DNA of 64,000 nt, taken from contig JAHDRW010000016.1 of assembly GCA_018433085.1 (NCBI GenBank), forward strand, positions 1 through 64,000, in the 5' to 3' direction. Every line of letters starts with the position of its first letter. The first letter of the stretch is position 1. The position numbers and the translations under genes are program-made. The notes beneath the pieces were generated by a model. That model made no database searches, was not told the DNA's origin, and was given only the letters and a program-made list of their open reading frames with translations. Of this stretch, positions 1 through 9,504 are shown in pieces. The DNA is from Deltaproteobacteria bacterium. Its GTDB lineage: Bacteria; Desulfobacterota; Desulfomonilia; UBA1062.

Positions 1-57
1 TCCATTGCCGCCGTTGCCGGCCTGCACATAGATCTTGGACTCGTCGATGAAGTCCAT
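1..57 (-). CDS. obg: Obg-family GTPase, N-terminal start only (partial)
   Basis: Only the first 19 codons lie inside the window. The reading begins MDFIDESKIYVQAGNGGNG, which matches the start of the glycine-rich Obg fold (M-x-F-x-D-E ... G-x-G-G-N-G). Obg (CgtA) is a ribosome-associated GTPase involved in late 50S assembly and stress control. The ATG lies 3 nt after the rpmA stop, and the order rplU-rpmA-obg is a widely conserved operon, which supports the call. The rest of the gene is cut by the window edge. Confidence 0.85.
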   Translation of the reverse strand, partial: MDFIDESKIYVQAGNGGNG

Positions 58-60
58 ATA

Positions 61-321
61 TTACGAAGCGTTCGCTACGATGCTCACCCGCTTTTTATTG
101 TTGAAAAGGGTTTCGAATTTCACGACGCCGTCGGTAAGCGCGAACAGGGTGTAGTCCCTTCCGCAGCCGACATTCGGGCCGGGATGAATCTTGGTGCCCC
201 GCTGGCGGACCAGGATGCTCCCTGCCCTCACCGGCTGGCCGTCAAAGCGCTTCACCCCAAGCCTCTTTCCAGCTGTGTCCCTTCCGTTGCGGGAAGTACC
301 GCCTGATTTCTTGTGGGCCAT
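61..321 (-). CDS. rpmA: 50S ribosomal protein L27
   Basis: This 86-residue protein begins [16 protein letters not shown], the diagnostic L27 N-terminus whose flexible tail reaches the peptidyl-transferase centre. The Gly-rich [15 protein letters not shown] core and the GRDYTLFAL segment are typical. Length is normal for L27. No cleavable N-terminal extension of the Firmicutes type is visible. It sits 6 nt downstream of rplU and 3 nt upstream of obg, so the three are surely co-transcribed. Confidence 0.97.
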   Translation of the reverse strand: MAHKKSGGTSRNGRDTAGKRLGVKRFDGQPVRAGSILVRQRGTKIHPGPNVGCGRDYTLFALTDGVVKFETLFNNKKRVSIVANAS

Positions 322-327
322 GGGTTA

Positions 328-651
328 TCAAGCCTCCTTGCCTGCGTTGATCTTCGTGATAAAGACCTCGGTGAGGTTCTGCCGGTGTCCCTGCTTCTTC
401 CGGTAACCCTTCCTTCTCTTCATCTTGAACACGATAATCTTCTTGCCTCTGAGCTGCCGCACGACCTTTCCGTCCACGGTCACTCCGTCGAGATTCGGCG
501 TTCCCATCTTATATTCTTTGTCATCGCCGATGAAGAGGACACTGTCGAAGGTCACCGTATCGCCGCTCGCGGCTTCGAGCTTCTCGATCTGGACCCTGTC
601 GCCCTCTTCGACCTTGTACTGTTTCCCGCCAGTCTTTATCACCGCATACAT
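328..651 (-). CDS. rplU: 50S ribosomal protein L21
   Basis: This 107-residue protein starts [14 protein letters not shown], the L21 signature, and has the basic C-terminal [16 protein letters not shown] segment that contacts 23S rRNA. Length is typical (about 103 residues). It is the first gene of the rplU-rpmA-obg operon. About 845 nt without a convincing gene lie upstream, including an attenuator-like hairpin at 777-836 about 125 nt before the start codon. A long regulated leader is therefore possible. Confidence 0.97.
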   Translation of the reverse strand: MYAVIKTGGKQYKVEEGDRVQIEKLEAASGDTVTFDSVLFIGDDKEYKMGTPNLDGVTVDGKVVRQLRGKKIIVFKMKRRKGYRKKQGHRQNLTEVFITKINAGKEA

Positions 652-768
652 GTCTGCACTCCTGATTCTTGTTTATCCTTGAAAAGTGGTAGAGCTATTA
701 ATGAAACTTGCCTTGATTGTCAAGGGGTTTTCCCCGGGGCGGGATATGGCCTCAGAAGGCGGGAGGAC

Positions 769-836
769 AAAAAAAAGCCAGAAGATATAAGGTGTGGGGA
801 CGGTAGCGGAGTATGTTTCTTGTCCCATCTTCTGGC
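769..836 (-). terminator. Hairpin with T-tract in the rplU leader (attenuator or terminator)
   Basis: Read on the minus strand, GCCAGAAGAT (836-827) pairs perfectly with ATCTTCTGGC (786-777) and is followed at once by eight T residues (776-769). Inside the loop GGGAC (826-822) can pair with GTCCC (801-797). The shape is that of an intrinsic terminator, yet it lies about 118 nt upstream of rplU and reads in the same direction. It may end transcription from the 99-residue gene upstream or act as an attenuator for rplU. Confidence 0.55.
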
Positions 837-1219
837 ATCAAAAAGGAGGTTTCAGTTAGTGTTATAGAGAGTACCGGACGGCAGAGGCTCTCTCCCGTCA
901 GGGAAAAAGGGGGCCTGCTTCAGACATAAAAGGGGATCATCTTTACCCCAGTGATACCCTGTTCTCTTGTAGGATATCGTCTGCTGCCCGATATTTTCCA
1001 GCAGGCCGTCCACGTGTTGCCCTATGCCGTATGTACTGACCTCTCGTTCTCTATGAAACCTGTTTCACGGTCTCTTTGTGAAAGAGCTTACCTTCTGTCT
1101 TTTTCTCTTAGCGAAAGGTGTGCCATTTTATCTGTTTTTCCATCTAGTTGATATTATGTTATTATTTTATTTCATTTTCATGGACTATGGTACATGACTG
1201 CCCAAGTAATTGCGGTACT

Positions 1220-1237
1220 TATGGTGCATACACCATA
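1220..1237. promoter_or_regulatory. 18-bp palindrome, possible operator
   Basis: TATGGTG-CATA-CACCATA is a perfect inverted repeat (7+4+7) in an AT-rich stretch between the 99-residue gene and rplU. It has the size of a dimeric repressor site. No regulator gene is adjacent. Confidence 0.35.
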
Positions 1238-1496
1238 TATTTATCTGGTAATTCCGCCATAAGATGCGCGAGATCAATATCTTGCTCCATGGTGTCGGGA
1301 TTCCGGGTGAGCGAACAAAGGGGGCGTGCAGGAGACGGCCCGCCCTCCTCATCCGGCACGGTCGAGCCGAAGAGACATCCGAACATCGGAAAACCGGCTG
1401 CACAACGAGGTGGAGAATCCCACAACGGGGTCATCAACACGCGTCACCATGGAGAAGAAACACGACACAACAGTGATAAGAAAAAGAACCGTGGCG

Positions 1497-1796
1497 TCAG
1501 GACATCTTGAGCTTGATCTTGATACGCCTCGCCTTTGACTGATCTTCCTGGTTCACCATATCCGTGACATCCTCCAGCCCGAACACCTTTTTGCATGCCT
1601 TGGGAGGATTGATCCGGGGGTCGTTGCCGCAGTCGGGACAGAAGTATTTTATGGTGATTTCCCCATCGACCTTGACATAAATCTCCATTCTCCTGCACCT
1701 CTTACACAGGAGCCGGCCGCATCCCCAGCAATTGGTCACCCCCTCCGTTCCGCCACAGAGGGTGCATATGGCATCAGTCGATTCCTTTCGACTCAT
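1497..1796 (-). CDS. Small Cys-rich zinc-ribbon-like protein, function unknown
   Basis: This 99-residue protein carries four CxxC knuckles: CTLC near residue 11, CWGC near 23, CKRC near 31 and CPDC near 53. They are spaced as in a double zinc ribbon or B-box-like fold. The C-terminal third is Lys/Arg-rich (ARRIKIKLKMS). There is no signal peptide or membrane segment. Zinc binding, and possibly nucleic-acid or protein contact, is inferred only from this pattern. It is separated from the nad genes by about 270 nt and probably has its own promoter. Confidence 0.6.
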   Translation of the reverse strand: MSRKESTDAICTLCGGTEGVTNCWGCGRLLCKRCRRMEIYVKVDGEITIKYFCPDCGNDPRINPPKACKKVFGLEDVTDMVNQEDQSKARRIKIKLKMS

Positions 1797-2035
1797 TTCG
1801 TGGCATTCTCCAGTTCACGATCCAGGATGCGCGTTTGAGATGCGAATGCCGTGCCATACGGAAATAATAATTTATGTCATTGATATTACGTAAGTATACT
1901 CGTTCCACCGGTACGGGTGTCTGGAACGCCCCTCCCCAAACACGAGGGGTTCTGATGCCATAGTATGGGGCAATCCGACCATAGAACGACGTCTGTTGAG
2001 GGTGCTGTGTGCCCGGTGAAGACGCGGTGAAGGAA

Positions 2036-2071
2036 GACGAAGCCTTCGCTTAAGACGAAGCCTTCGCTTAA
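2036..2071. repeat. Tandem 18-bp duplication at the nadB stop codon
   Basis: GACGAAGCCTTCGCTTAA occurs twice head to tail (2036-2053 and 2054-2071). The second copy contains the nadB stop codon (TTA at 2068-2070 on the plus strand). Each unit holds the near-palindrome CGAAG-C-CTTCG, so the pair can fold into a stem with one mismatch. It looks like a recent slippage duplication and may help terminate the nad transcript. Confidence 0.6.
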
Positions 2072-3714
2072 GGGGTATAGTGGCGCGGCATGGCCGGGTA
2101 CGATCGCGCAGAGCCGGTGTGATCCCGCAGAAAGTGGCAGCCGATGGAATTCCGGTTTCTGAACGCGGAGTCCGCCACCAGGATCGCCGACTGGGTTCCC
2201 TGGAAGAGGCTGATGATGTCCTTCGACACCGGCGTTTCCCGGTAGAAGTCCTCGATCCGGAGCAGCATGTGCCTTAAGTCTTCGATGGCGATCTTCAGCC
2301 GCTGCCGCGTCCGCACGATCCCCACGTAGTTCCACATGGTGCTCTTGATAGAGGTCCAGTCCTGGGCGATGAGCGCGGGGTCTTCGTTCTCCACGTTTCC
2401 GGTGAGTATCCAGTCGCGCACCGAGTAGAGCGTCTTGGGCCGGATGGTTTCGCCCGACTTGATCCTTGAGGCGATATCCTTTGCCGCGACATAGCCCCAG
2501 ACGAGCCCCTCGAGCAGCGAGGTGGAGGCGAGCCGGTTGGCGCCGTGAAGGCCCGTGCACGACACTTCGCCCGCTGCATAGAGCCCGTTGAGCGTGGTCC
2601 GGCCCAGGTTGTTCACGTGCACCCCGCCGCAGAAGTAGTGCGCGGCCGGAACCACGGGCACGGGCTCACGGGTGATATCTATGCCGGCCTGCTTGCACGT
2701 GGAGTAGATCTTCGGAAACCGCTCGGGGATGTCTTCGTGCACGAAGTCGGCGATGTTCAGCAGGACGTGGTCTTCCTTGTTCTCGATCATCTCGTCCCAG
2801 ATGGCGATTGCCACCTCGTCGCGTGGGGCCAGGTCCTTGAGCTCCGGGTTGTACCGGTCCATAAAGTACTCGCCCCGGAGGTTCATCAGCCTCGCGCCCT
2901 CCCCCCTCAAGGCCTCGGAGAGCAGGAACCTCCTTGCGCCCGGGAGGTACAACGTAGTGGGGTGGAACTGCATGAACTCCATATTGATCACGTTGGCGCC
3001 GGCCCGCTTTGCCATGACAATGCCGTCGCCCACGGTGCCCTTTTCGTTGGTGGAGTGCAGGAAGATGTCCCCGAGACCGCCGGTGGCAAGCACCGTGTAC
3101 TGCGCCAGCACGGCGACCACCTCCTTGGTGCTCTCTTTGAAGACATAGGCGCCTGCGCACCGGTCTTCCAGCAGGTATCGCGACTGGACGTCCGTGGAGT
3201 GGTGGTGCAGGGTGATGAGGTCGATGGCCGTTGCATGGGTAATGATCTCCACGTTTTTCTCTCTGCTCAGTGCGTCCATGAGGGCCTTTTCGATCTCCTG
3301 GCCCGTGTGGTCGGCCGAATACAGGATGCGGTTGATGGAGTGCGCACCCTCCCGGGTGAGGTCATAGCTCTCGTCTTCCGGGCCCTTGAGGTGGGTGAAA
3401 TCGACGTTGAGATCGTTGATGAGCACTTCCTTGACGATCGCCGGCCCCTGCCGCGACAGAAATTCGACCGCGTCGAGCGAGTTGAGAAATCTCCCTGCCT
3501 TGAGGATATCCTGCTTCAGGAGCTCGGGACTGTCGCCGTTGCCCGAGTAGACGATACCTCCCTGGGCGAGGTTGGTATTGGTGGAGACGGGGTCCGATCT
3601 CTTGGTGAGAAGGCAGACCTTCACTCCGGCCTTTGCCGCCATGTAGGCGCAGGTGGCCCCTGCAACGCCGGTTCCGATGACGAGGCATTCGGTTTCCTTG
3701 TAGGTGTCGGGCAT
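2068..3714 (-). CDS. nadB: L-aspartate oxidase (quinolinate synthase B)
   Basis: This 548-residue flavoprotein oxidises L-aspartate to iminoaspartate, the substrate of NadA. The N-terminal FAD dinucleotide fold is GTGVAGATCAYMAAKAG, followed by TNLAQGGI and the active-site regions EFMQFHPTT and HGANRLASTSLLEG, typical of the fumarate reductase/NadB family. In an anaerobe fumarate is the likely electron acceptor. The open frame runs further upstream into nadA, but the ATG at 3714, 2 nt after the nadA stop, gives the normal length. It is the third gene of nadC-nadA-nadB. Confidence 0.95.
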   Translation of the reverse strand: MPDTYKETECLVIGTGVAGATCAYMAAKAGVKVCLLTKRSDPVSTNTNLAQGGIVYSGNGDSPELLKQDILKAGRFLNSLDAVEFLSRQGPAIVKEVLINDLNVDFTHLKGPEDESYDLTREGAHSINRILYSADHTGQEIEKALMDALSREKNVEIITHATAIDLITLHHHSTDVQSRYLLEDRCAGAYVFKESTKEVVAVLAQYTVLATGGLGDIFLHSTNEKGTVGDGIVMAKRAGANVINMEFMQFHPTTLYLPGARRFLLSEALRGEGARLMNLRGEYFMDRYNPELKDLAPRDEVAIAIWDEMIENKEDHVLLNIADFVHEDIPERFPKIYSTCKQAGIDITREPVPVVPAAHYFCGGVHVNNLGRTTLNGLYAAGEVSCTGLHGANRLASTSLLEGLVWGYVAAKDIASRIKSGETIRPKTLYSVRDWILTGNVENEDPALIAQDWTSIKSTMWNYVGIVRTRQRLKIAIEDLRHMLLRIEDFYRETPVSKDIISLFQGTQSAILVADSAFRNRNSIGCHFLRDHTGSARSYPAMPRHYTP

Positions 3715-3716
3715 GG

Positions 3717-4748
3717 CTATACCCTCAGCATCCTTTCCAGGGCGGACAGGGCATCGCGTGCGACATCCGGCTCCACCGTCACCCTGAAGGTGTCGTCTCC
3801 CAGATGGAGCAGCACCCGGGCGAGCTTTTCGACCGTGATCCTGGCCATATCGTCGCAGTATACCTCGCGCAGCGGCACGATCTGGAGCGAGGGGTTCTCG
3901 CGGGCCGCCCGCTTCACCATGTTTGCCTCGGTGCCGATGGCCAGCTTGCCTCCGGGCGGCATGGCCTTCACGACCTCGAGGATGCGCGCGGTGGAGCCGC
4001 TCCGGCCGGAGGCCTCCACGGTCTGCGGGTCGGACTCGGGGTGCACGATGACCTCGAGGCCGGGATTCTTCTCCTTGAGCGCGCGGACGTCCTCGGGGGT
4101 GAACCGCGGCCAGTGCACCGGGCACCATCCCTTCCAGAGCACCACCCGGGCCCGGTCCAACTCGTCCCGGCTCAGTCCCCCATGCTCCTTGTCCGGGTCC
4201 CACAGCGCGATCTGCTCTTCGGGTATGCCCATCTGCCGGGCCGTGTTGCGCCCGAGGTTCATGTCGGGCATGAAGAAGATCCTGTCCGCTCGGTCAAAGG
4301 CCCATTCGAAGATCTTCCGCGCGTTTCCCGAGGTGCAGACGATGCCCCCGTGCCTGCCGCAGAACGCCTTGATCCGGGCGCTGGAATTGACATAGGTAAC
4401 CGGGACGACGCCGTGGCCCACCTCCGTGATGATCTTCCACGCCTTCTGAACGTCGCCGGGCCCGGCCATGTCCGCCAGGGGGCAGCCGGCGGAGAAGTCC
4501 GGGATGTACACGGCCTTCTCCGGCGCCAGGATCGCTGCGCTCTCCGCCATGAAATACACCCCGCAGAACACGATATGGTCTGCCTCTTCCACCTGGGACG
4601 CCTTTCTGGCGAGCTCGAGTGAGTCGCCCACATAATCGGCAAAAGCGACCACCTCGTCGCTCTGGTAGTGGTGACCCAGGATGATGAGGCTTTTTCCCAG
4701 TTCATGCTTCTTTTCAACGATGATCTTCCGTGCTTCTTCCTTTGTCAT
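3717..4748 (-). CDS. nadA: Quinolinate synthase A (4Fe-4S)
   Basis: This 343-residue enzyme condenses iminoaspartate with dihydroxyacetone phosphate to quinolinate in NAD biosynthesis. The three cluster cysteines are visible as C89 (FSAGCPL), C209 (WKGWCPVH) and C298 (REVYCDD). The substrate-binding HHYQSDEV and HPESDPQTV motifs are also present. The start ATG overlaps the nadC stop by 4 nt (ATGA), indicating translational coupling. The oxygen-sensitive cluster fits an anaerobic host. Confidence 0.96.
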   Translation of the reverse strand: MTKEEARKIIVEKKHELGKSLIILGHHYQSDEVVAFADYVGDSLELARKASQVEEADHIVFCGVYFMAESAAILAPEKAVYIPDFSAGCPLADMAGPGDVQKAWKIITEVGHGVVPVTYVNSSARIKAFCGRHGGIVCTSGNARKIFEWAFDRADRIFFMPDMNLGRNTARQMGIPEEQIALWDPDKEHGGLSRDELDRARVVLWKGWCPVHWPRFTPEDVRALKEKNPGLEVIVHPESDPQTVEASGRSGSTARILEVVKAMPPGGKLAIGTEANMVKRAARENPSLQIVPLREVYCDDMARITVEKLARVLLHLGDDTFRVTVEPDVARDALSALERMLRV

Positions 4749-5578
4749 TCGGGTCCCCCAAAGGTGAGTGAAATATCCAGCGCCTTGACCGAGTGCGTGA
4801 TATCCCCCACCGAGATGAAGTCCACCCCGGTGAGCGCCACGTCACGGATGCCCTCCAGGGTGATGCCTCCTGATGCCTCCAGCGGGACCCTCCCTCCCAC
4901 CAGTTCAACAGCACTCCGAAGATCCTTCAGAGAAAAGTTGTCGAGCATGATCCGCTCCACGCCGACGGCGAGCAGCTCGCGCACATGGTCCAGGGTCCGG
5001 GCCTCGACCTCCACGGCGACGTCCGGGTGCTTCTGCCTGACCTTGCGCACGGCCGAGGCCAGGGAGCCCTCGCGATCGATATGGTTGTCCTTGATGAGCG
5101 CCATGTCCCACAGGCCCATGCGATGATTCGTGCCACCGCCCGTCCTGACGGCGTATTTGTCCAGCACCCGGTGGCCGGGTGCTGTTTTTCTGGTGTCGAG
5201 AATCCGCGCCCCGGTGCCGCTGACACGGCGGACATACTCGGCGGTACGGGTGGCGATGCCCGACATGCGCTGCAGAAAGTTCAACGCCACCCGCTCGCCC
5301 TTGAGCACGTCCGTGGCCGGTCCGGCCACAAAGCCCAGGACGTCTCCGGGCCTCACCTCTGCCCCGTCACGCACGCAAAACGAGCACTGAACGATTGGGT
5401 TGAGCCTGAGGAAGACCTGACGGACGATCTGAAGGCCGGCGATCACACCGGGGGCCTTGGCCGTGAAAACGGCGCGCATCTCGTCTTCCGGCTCGAAGAT
5501 GGCGCTGGAGGTGATGTCCCGGCCGTCTTCGGCAAGGGCCAGGTCAATGATGCTCTCGATGAGATCGCTCGTATTCAT
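4745..5578 (-). CDS. nadC: Nicotinate-nucleotide pyrophosphorylase (quinolinate phosphoribosyltransferase)
   Basis: This 277-residue protein converts quinolinate and PRPP to nicotinate mononucleotide. Motifs typical of NadC include LNFLQRMSGIATRT, the DTRKTAPGHRVLDKYAVRTGGGTNHRMGL-type substrate region (residues about 128-157), EVEARTL and LEASGGITL. It is the first of the three overlapping nad genes. The start at 5578 lies inside the last 35 nt of the upstream Cys-rich gene, an unusually long overlap that suggests coupled translation. Confidence 0.96.
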   Translation of the reverse strand: MNTSDLIESIIDLALAEDGRDITSSAIFEPEDEMRAVFTAKAPGVIAGLQIVRQVFLRLNPIVQCSFCVRDGAEVRPGDVLGFVAGPATDVLKGERVALNFLQRMSGIATRTAEYVRRVSGTGARILDTRKTAPGHRVLDKYAVRTGGGTNHRMGLWDMALIKDNHIDREGSLASAVRKVRQKHPDVAVEVEARTLDHVRELLAVGVERIMLDNFSLKDLRSAVELVGGRVPLEASGGITLEGIRDVALTGVDFISVGDITHSVKALDISLTFGGPE

Positions 5579-6383
5579 GACAGAAGCCTTTCAAGAGATT
5601 ATCTATGGTTGCCGTGGCCCGGTCAAGCTCATCTTTTGCCGCGAACGACGAAGACAGGCTCAGGAATATGGGATCGTACAGCGGTATATCGGCCCCGAGC
5701 CTTTCATAGTCGATCCTGTCCACGTCGTATTCCTCGCCCACGAAATAATACTTGCCGAACCTGGGCCTTGCCGTATCGCGAAACGGCCAGTCGACCTTGA
5801 GCGAGAAATAGCCCTTCAGGATCCGGGCAAGCTCGGGCACGGCATTGACCGTCTCCGGCGAAACCTCCTCGCCGAGGCGGTTCTGCACGAGGCGGAAGAA
5901 GGTCTTGACGAAATCGATGTCCGTGATCACGCTGCCGTAGAGGTACCAGTCGTCGATGCAGGAGAGCACGCAGAGCGCCTCGTTCTTTTCGAGTTTCTGG
6001 TAGCTGGGACAGAAATGGCCGTCGCAGATGTCGCGGCCGTAGAAACTCGCTTCCCGCAGGTCGCACCCGCCGGTCACCATGGGATGAAGCATGCACCCCA
6101 CCCGCTGCCGCGTATCGTCGACATAACCCGCAAACTCGCACGAGTAGATGGTCTTGAAGATCCTTCTCCCGTCCTCCCGGTGGCGTACCGCGCTCCGGTA
6201 CTCGTCCAGCGAGAGCGTGCCCTCCCTCACCTTGGCCATCAGCGAGCTCCGGTACGCGAACCGCCGCGCCAGCGCTGGCCTGGTGTTCTCGACATAGTTA
6301 TAGATTCCGCAGCATGCGGCGCACGACTTGGTCGCATCGGGCTGGCAGAGGTGGATGTTCACCATGGGACGGTTCTCAGGCAC
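5544..6383 (-). CDS. Cys-rich protein of unknown function upstream of nadC
   Basis: This protein has about 279 residues from a GTG at 6383, or 273 from the ATG at 6365. It contains many cysteines: KSCAACCGIYN near the N-terminus, CEFAGYVDD, VGCMLHP, GGCDLREAS, then DICDGHFCPSY, and LCVLSCIDDW. The CAACC and FCPSY motifs recall metal-chelating YkgJ-like proteins, but the family was not recognised. The C-terminal half looks like a helical domain without membrane spans. It overlaps nadC by 35 nt, so it may serve the same operon, perhaps in cluster supply for NadA; that role is speculation. Confidence 0.6.
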   Translation of the reverse strand: MPENRPMVNIHLCQPDATKSCAACCGIYNYVENTRPALARRFAYRSSLMAKVREGTLSLDEYRSAVRHREDGRRIFKTIYSCEFAGYVDDTRQRVGCMLHPMVTGGCDLREASFYGRDICDGHFCPSYQKLEKNEALCVLSCIDDWYLYGSVITDIDFVKTFFRLVQNRLGEEVSPETVNAVPELARILKGYFSLKVDWPFRDTARPRFGKYYFVGEEYDVDRIDYERLGADIPLYDPIFLSLSSSFAAKDELDRATATIDNLLKGFCHEYERSHREHH

Positions 6384-6597
6384 CGGCGATCATGATGTCG
6401 ATCCCGTCCACGCCCACGGTATAGCGCACATCTTCATACACCACGGTATACAGGTCGGAGGTCTCCATCTCACACACGAACGCGCCCTGGTCGATGAGCA
6501 CGTCGATGATGTGGTGCAGGGCATCGAAGCTGATATCGTCCTTGACAATGATGTTATACATCTTCTTCCGGTGAAGGAAGGGTATCTTTTCAATCAT
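6376..6597 (-). CDS. Small conserved-looking protein, unknown function
   Basis: This 73-residue acidic protein, MIEKIPFLHRKKMYNIIV to the GVDGIDIMIAGA end, is predicted to be a compact alpha/beta domain with no signal or Cys motif. Its stop overlaps the GTG start of the Cys-rich gene by 8 nt, so the two are probably translated together with nadCAB. An ATG with upstream GGAG-like sequence (GGAGAATGG) supports the start at 6597. No family was recognised. Confidence 0.55.
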   Translation of the reverse strand: MIEKIPFLHRKKMYNIIVKDDISFDALHHIIDVLIDQGAFVCEMETSDLYTVVYEDVRYTVGVDGIDIMIAGA

Positions 6598-6785
6598 GTA
6601 CCATTCTCCTTTTTCCGTATGTACGTCGAAAGCCGTTTGATGGCAAGCCGCAATCTCGGGAAAAGATCTCCGTCAATCATTCAGGGCTGGATGTCCCGAC
6701 AGAAAAACCCGGTTGATAAAATTATGGATTTCATATAGAGACCATCTCACAACCACGCAATGATCACATCTTGGAGATTGTATGG

Positions 6786-7871
<1,086 letters not shown>

Positions 7872-7873
7872 CC

Positions 7874-8737
7874 ATGACAAGGGGGAGCCGGTTCAGAAAC
7901 TTCGCCATCGGCTCGCCCATGCTCTGGATCGCCGTGTTCGTGGTGGTCCCGTATCTGATCGTGGTGCTGTTCAGCTTCCTCACCCGCGACCCGGAAGGCA
8001 TCGTGACCTGGACCCTGACCTTGGAGAACTACCGCGAGATCTTCTCCCCGGTCTTTCTCAAGGTGTGCGGTAACTCCTTTATTCTCGCCCTGGGTACCAC
8101 TGCGCTCACGCTCCTGCTCGCCTATCCCTTCGCCTATATCCTCACCCGGATCGACGAGAATGTCCGCAGGTTCCTGCTCGTGCTCATGATCATCCCCTTC
8201 TGGACCTCGTCTCTCATCCGCACCTATGCCCTGATCATCCTCTTCAAGGCAAACGGCCTGCTCAACACCTTTCTGCTCGCTACCGGCCTGATCAGCGAGC
8301 CGATCTCGATCCTCTATACGGAAACAGCCGTGTTCATCGGCCTGGTGTACACGCTGCTGCCCTTCATGATCCTGCCGCTCTACGCCTCGCTGCTCAAGCT
8401 CGATCGCAGGCTCATGGAGGCCGCCCGCGATCTGGGTGCCACATCGCGGCACGTCTTCTTCCACATCGTGCTGCCGCTCACGCTTCCCGGGATCATCGCG
8501 GGCAGCACCATGGTCTTTCTGCCCGCGCTCGGCCTGTTCTATATCCCCGACCTGCTGGGCGGCGCCAGGTCTATGCTCATCGGCAACTTCATCAAGAACC
8601 AGTTCCTCACCACCAGCAACTGGCCCCTGGGCTCGGCGGCCAGCGTGGTGCTGACGCTGCTCATGTTCCTGCTCCTGGTGTGGTTCTTCATCAGCACGCG
8701 CAGGGCACACTCGGGCGACATGGAGACCGTGAAATGA
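7874..8737 (+). CDS. potB: Spermidine/putrescine ABC transporter permease
   Basis: This 287-residue inner-membrane permease has about six transmembrane helices, beginning with [20 protein letters not shown]. The EAA-type cytoplasmic loop that docks on PotA is visible as [20 protein letters not shown]. It pairs with PotC to form the translocation channel. The last codons overlap the potC start (ATGA at 8734-8737). Confidence 0.94.
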   Translation: MTRGSRFRNFAIGSPMLWIAVFVVVPYLIVVLFSFLTRDPEGIVTWTLTLENYREIFSPVFLKVCGNSFILALGTTALTLLLAYPFAYILTRIDENVRRFLLVLMIIPFWTSSLIRTYALIILFKANGLLNTFLLATGLISEPISILYTETAVFIGLVYTLLPFMILPLYASLLKLDRRLMEAARDLGATSRHVFFHIVLPLTLPGIIAGSTMVFLPALGLFYIPDLLGGARSMLIGNFIKNQFLTTSNWPLGSAASVVLTLLMFLLLVWFFISTRRAHSGDMETVK

Positions 8738-9504
8738 AAAAGGTCTTTCAGTCCGCCTACCTCGCCTTTATCTTCCTCTTTCTCTATGTCCCGATCATCG
8801 TGCTCGTGATCTATTCATTCAACACGAGCCGGTTCTCAACCAACTGGCAGGGCTTCACCCTCGACTGGTACCGCATGCTCTTCACGGACGGCCCCCTCAT
8901 GGAGGCGTTCGCCAACTCGCTCATCATCGCACTTAGCTCCAGCACGATCGCGACGGTCCTGGGGACGCTCGGCGCCTTCGCCTTCTACCGCTACCGTTTC
9001 CTGGGCCGCCAGGTCATGTACTCGTTCGTCTATGTCCTGATGATGAGCCCGGACATTGTCATGGGCATCTCGCTGCTCATGTTCTTCATCACCATAGGAC
9101 TGAGCGTGGGCGTCACGACCCTGCTTCTGGCCCACGTGACCTTCTGCCTCCCCTTCGTGGTGGTGACCGTTTATGCACGCATCAGCGGGTTCGACCGCCA
9201 CATCATCGACGTGGCCAAGGATCTGGGCGCGAGCGAACTCCAGATGTTCCGGCACATCGTGCTCCCCATGCTCATGCCCGCCATCATCGCGGGCTGGCTT
9301 CTGAGCTTCACGCTCTCGCTGGACGACGTGATCGTGAGTTTCTTCACCACCGGGCCCTCGTTCGAGATCCTGCCCTTGAAGATCTATTCCATGGTCCGCC
9401 TGGGTATCAAGCCCGAGATCAACGCCCTGAGCGCGGTCATGTTCCTGGTGTCGCTGGTCACCGTAACTGCTGCCCATTTTTTCTTTGCAAAGGAGAATAA
9501 ATAA
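8734..9504 (+). CDS. potC: Spermidine/putrescine ABC transporter permease
   Basis: This 256-residue membrane protein starts [20 protein letters not shown] and has about six transmembrane helices. The EAA loop is DVAKDLGASELQMFRHIVLP, which contacts the ATPase. The start ATG overlaps the potB stop by 4 nt. An upstream in-frame extension to 8680 lies wholly inside potB and is not expected to be used. potD follows immediately after the stop codon. Confidence 0.94.
   Translation: MKKVFQSAYLAFIFLFLYVPIIVLVIYSFNTSRFSTNWQGFTLDWYRMLFTDGPLMEAFANSLIIALSSSTIATVLGTLGAFAFYRYRFLGRQVMYSFVYVLMMSPDIVMGISLLMFFITIGLSVGVTTLLLAHVTFCLPFVVVTVYARISGFDRHIIDVAKDLGASELQMFRHIVLPMLMPAIIAGWLLSFTLSLDDVIVSFFTTGPSFEILPLKIYSMVRLGIKPEINALSAVMFLVSLVTVTAAHFFFAKENK

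Larger units (their letters stand above)
652..1496. other. Gene-free region with several hairpins upstream of rplU
   Basis: No ORF here looks coding. Visible structures are a 10-bp stem with an A-tract at 777-836, a 14-bp palindrome TGAAAC-CT-GTTTCA at 1054-1067, a short hairpin CTCTTT-GTG-AAAGAG at 1072-1086 and an 18-bp palindrome TATGGTG-CATA-CACCATA at 1220-1237. The 1140-1190 stretch is very AT-rich and could carry the rplU promoter on the minus strand, but no clean -35/-10 pair was found. Confidence 0.5.

Noticed and set aside
2068-4203. A 711-residue extended NadB reading frame
   Set aside because: The upstream part overlaps nadA in another frame and has no family similarity; the ATG at 3714 gives a normal NadB.
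2545-4395. Long plus-strand frames opposite nadB and nadA, and similar long antisense frames elsewhere
   Set aside because: They are by-products of high GC third positions in the true genes; no motifs or ribosome sites.
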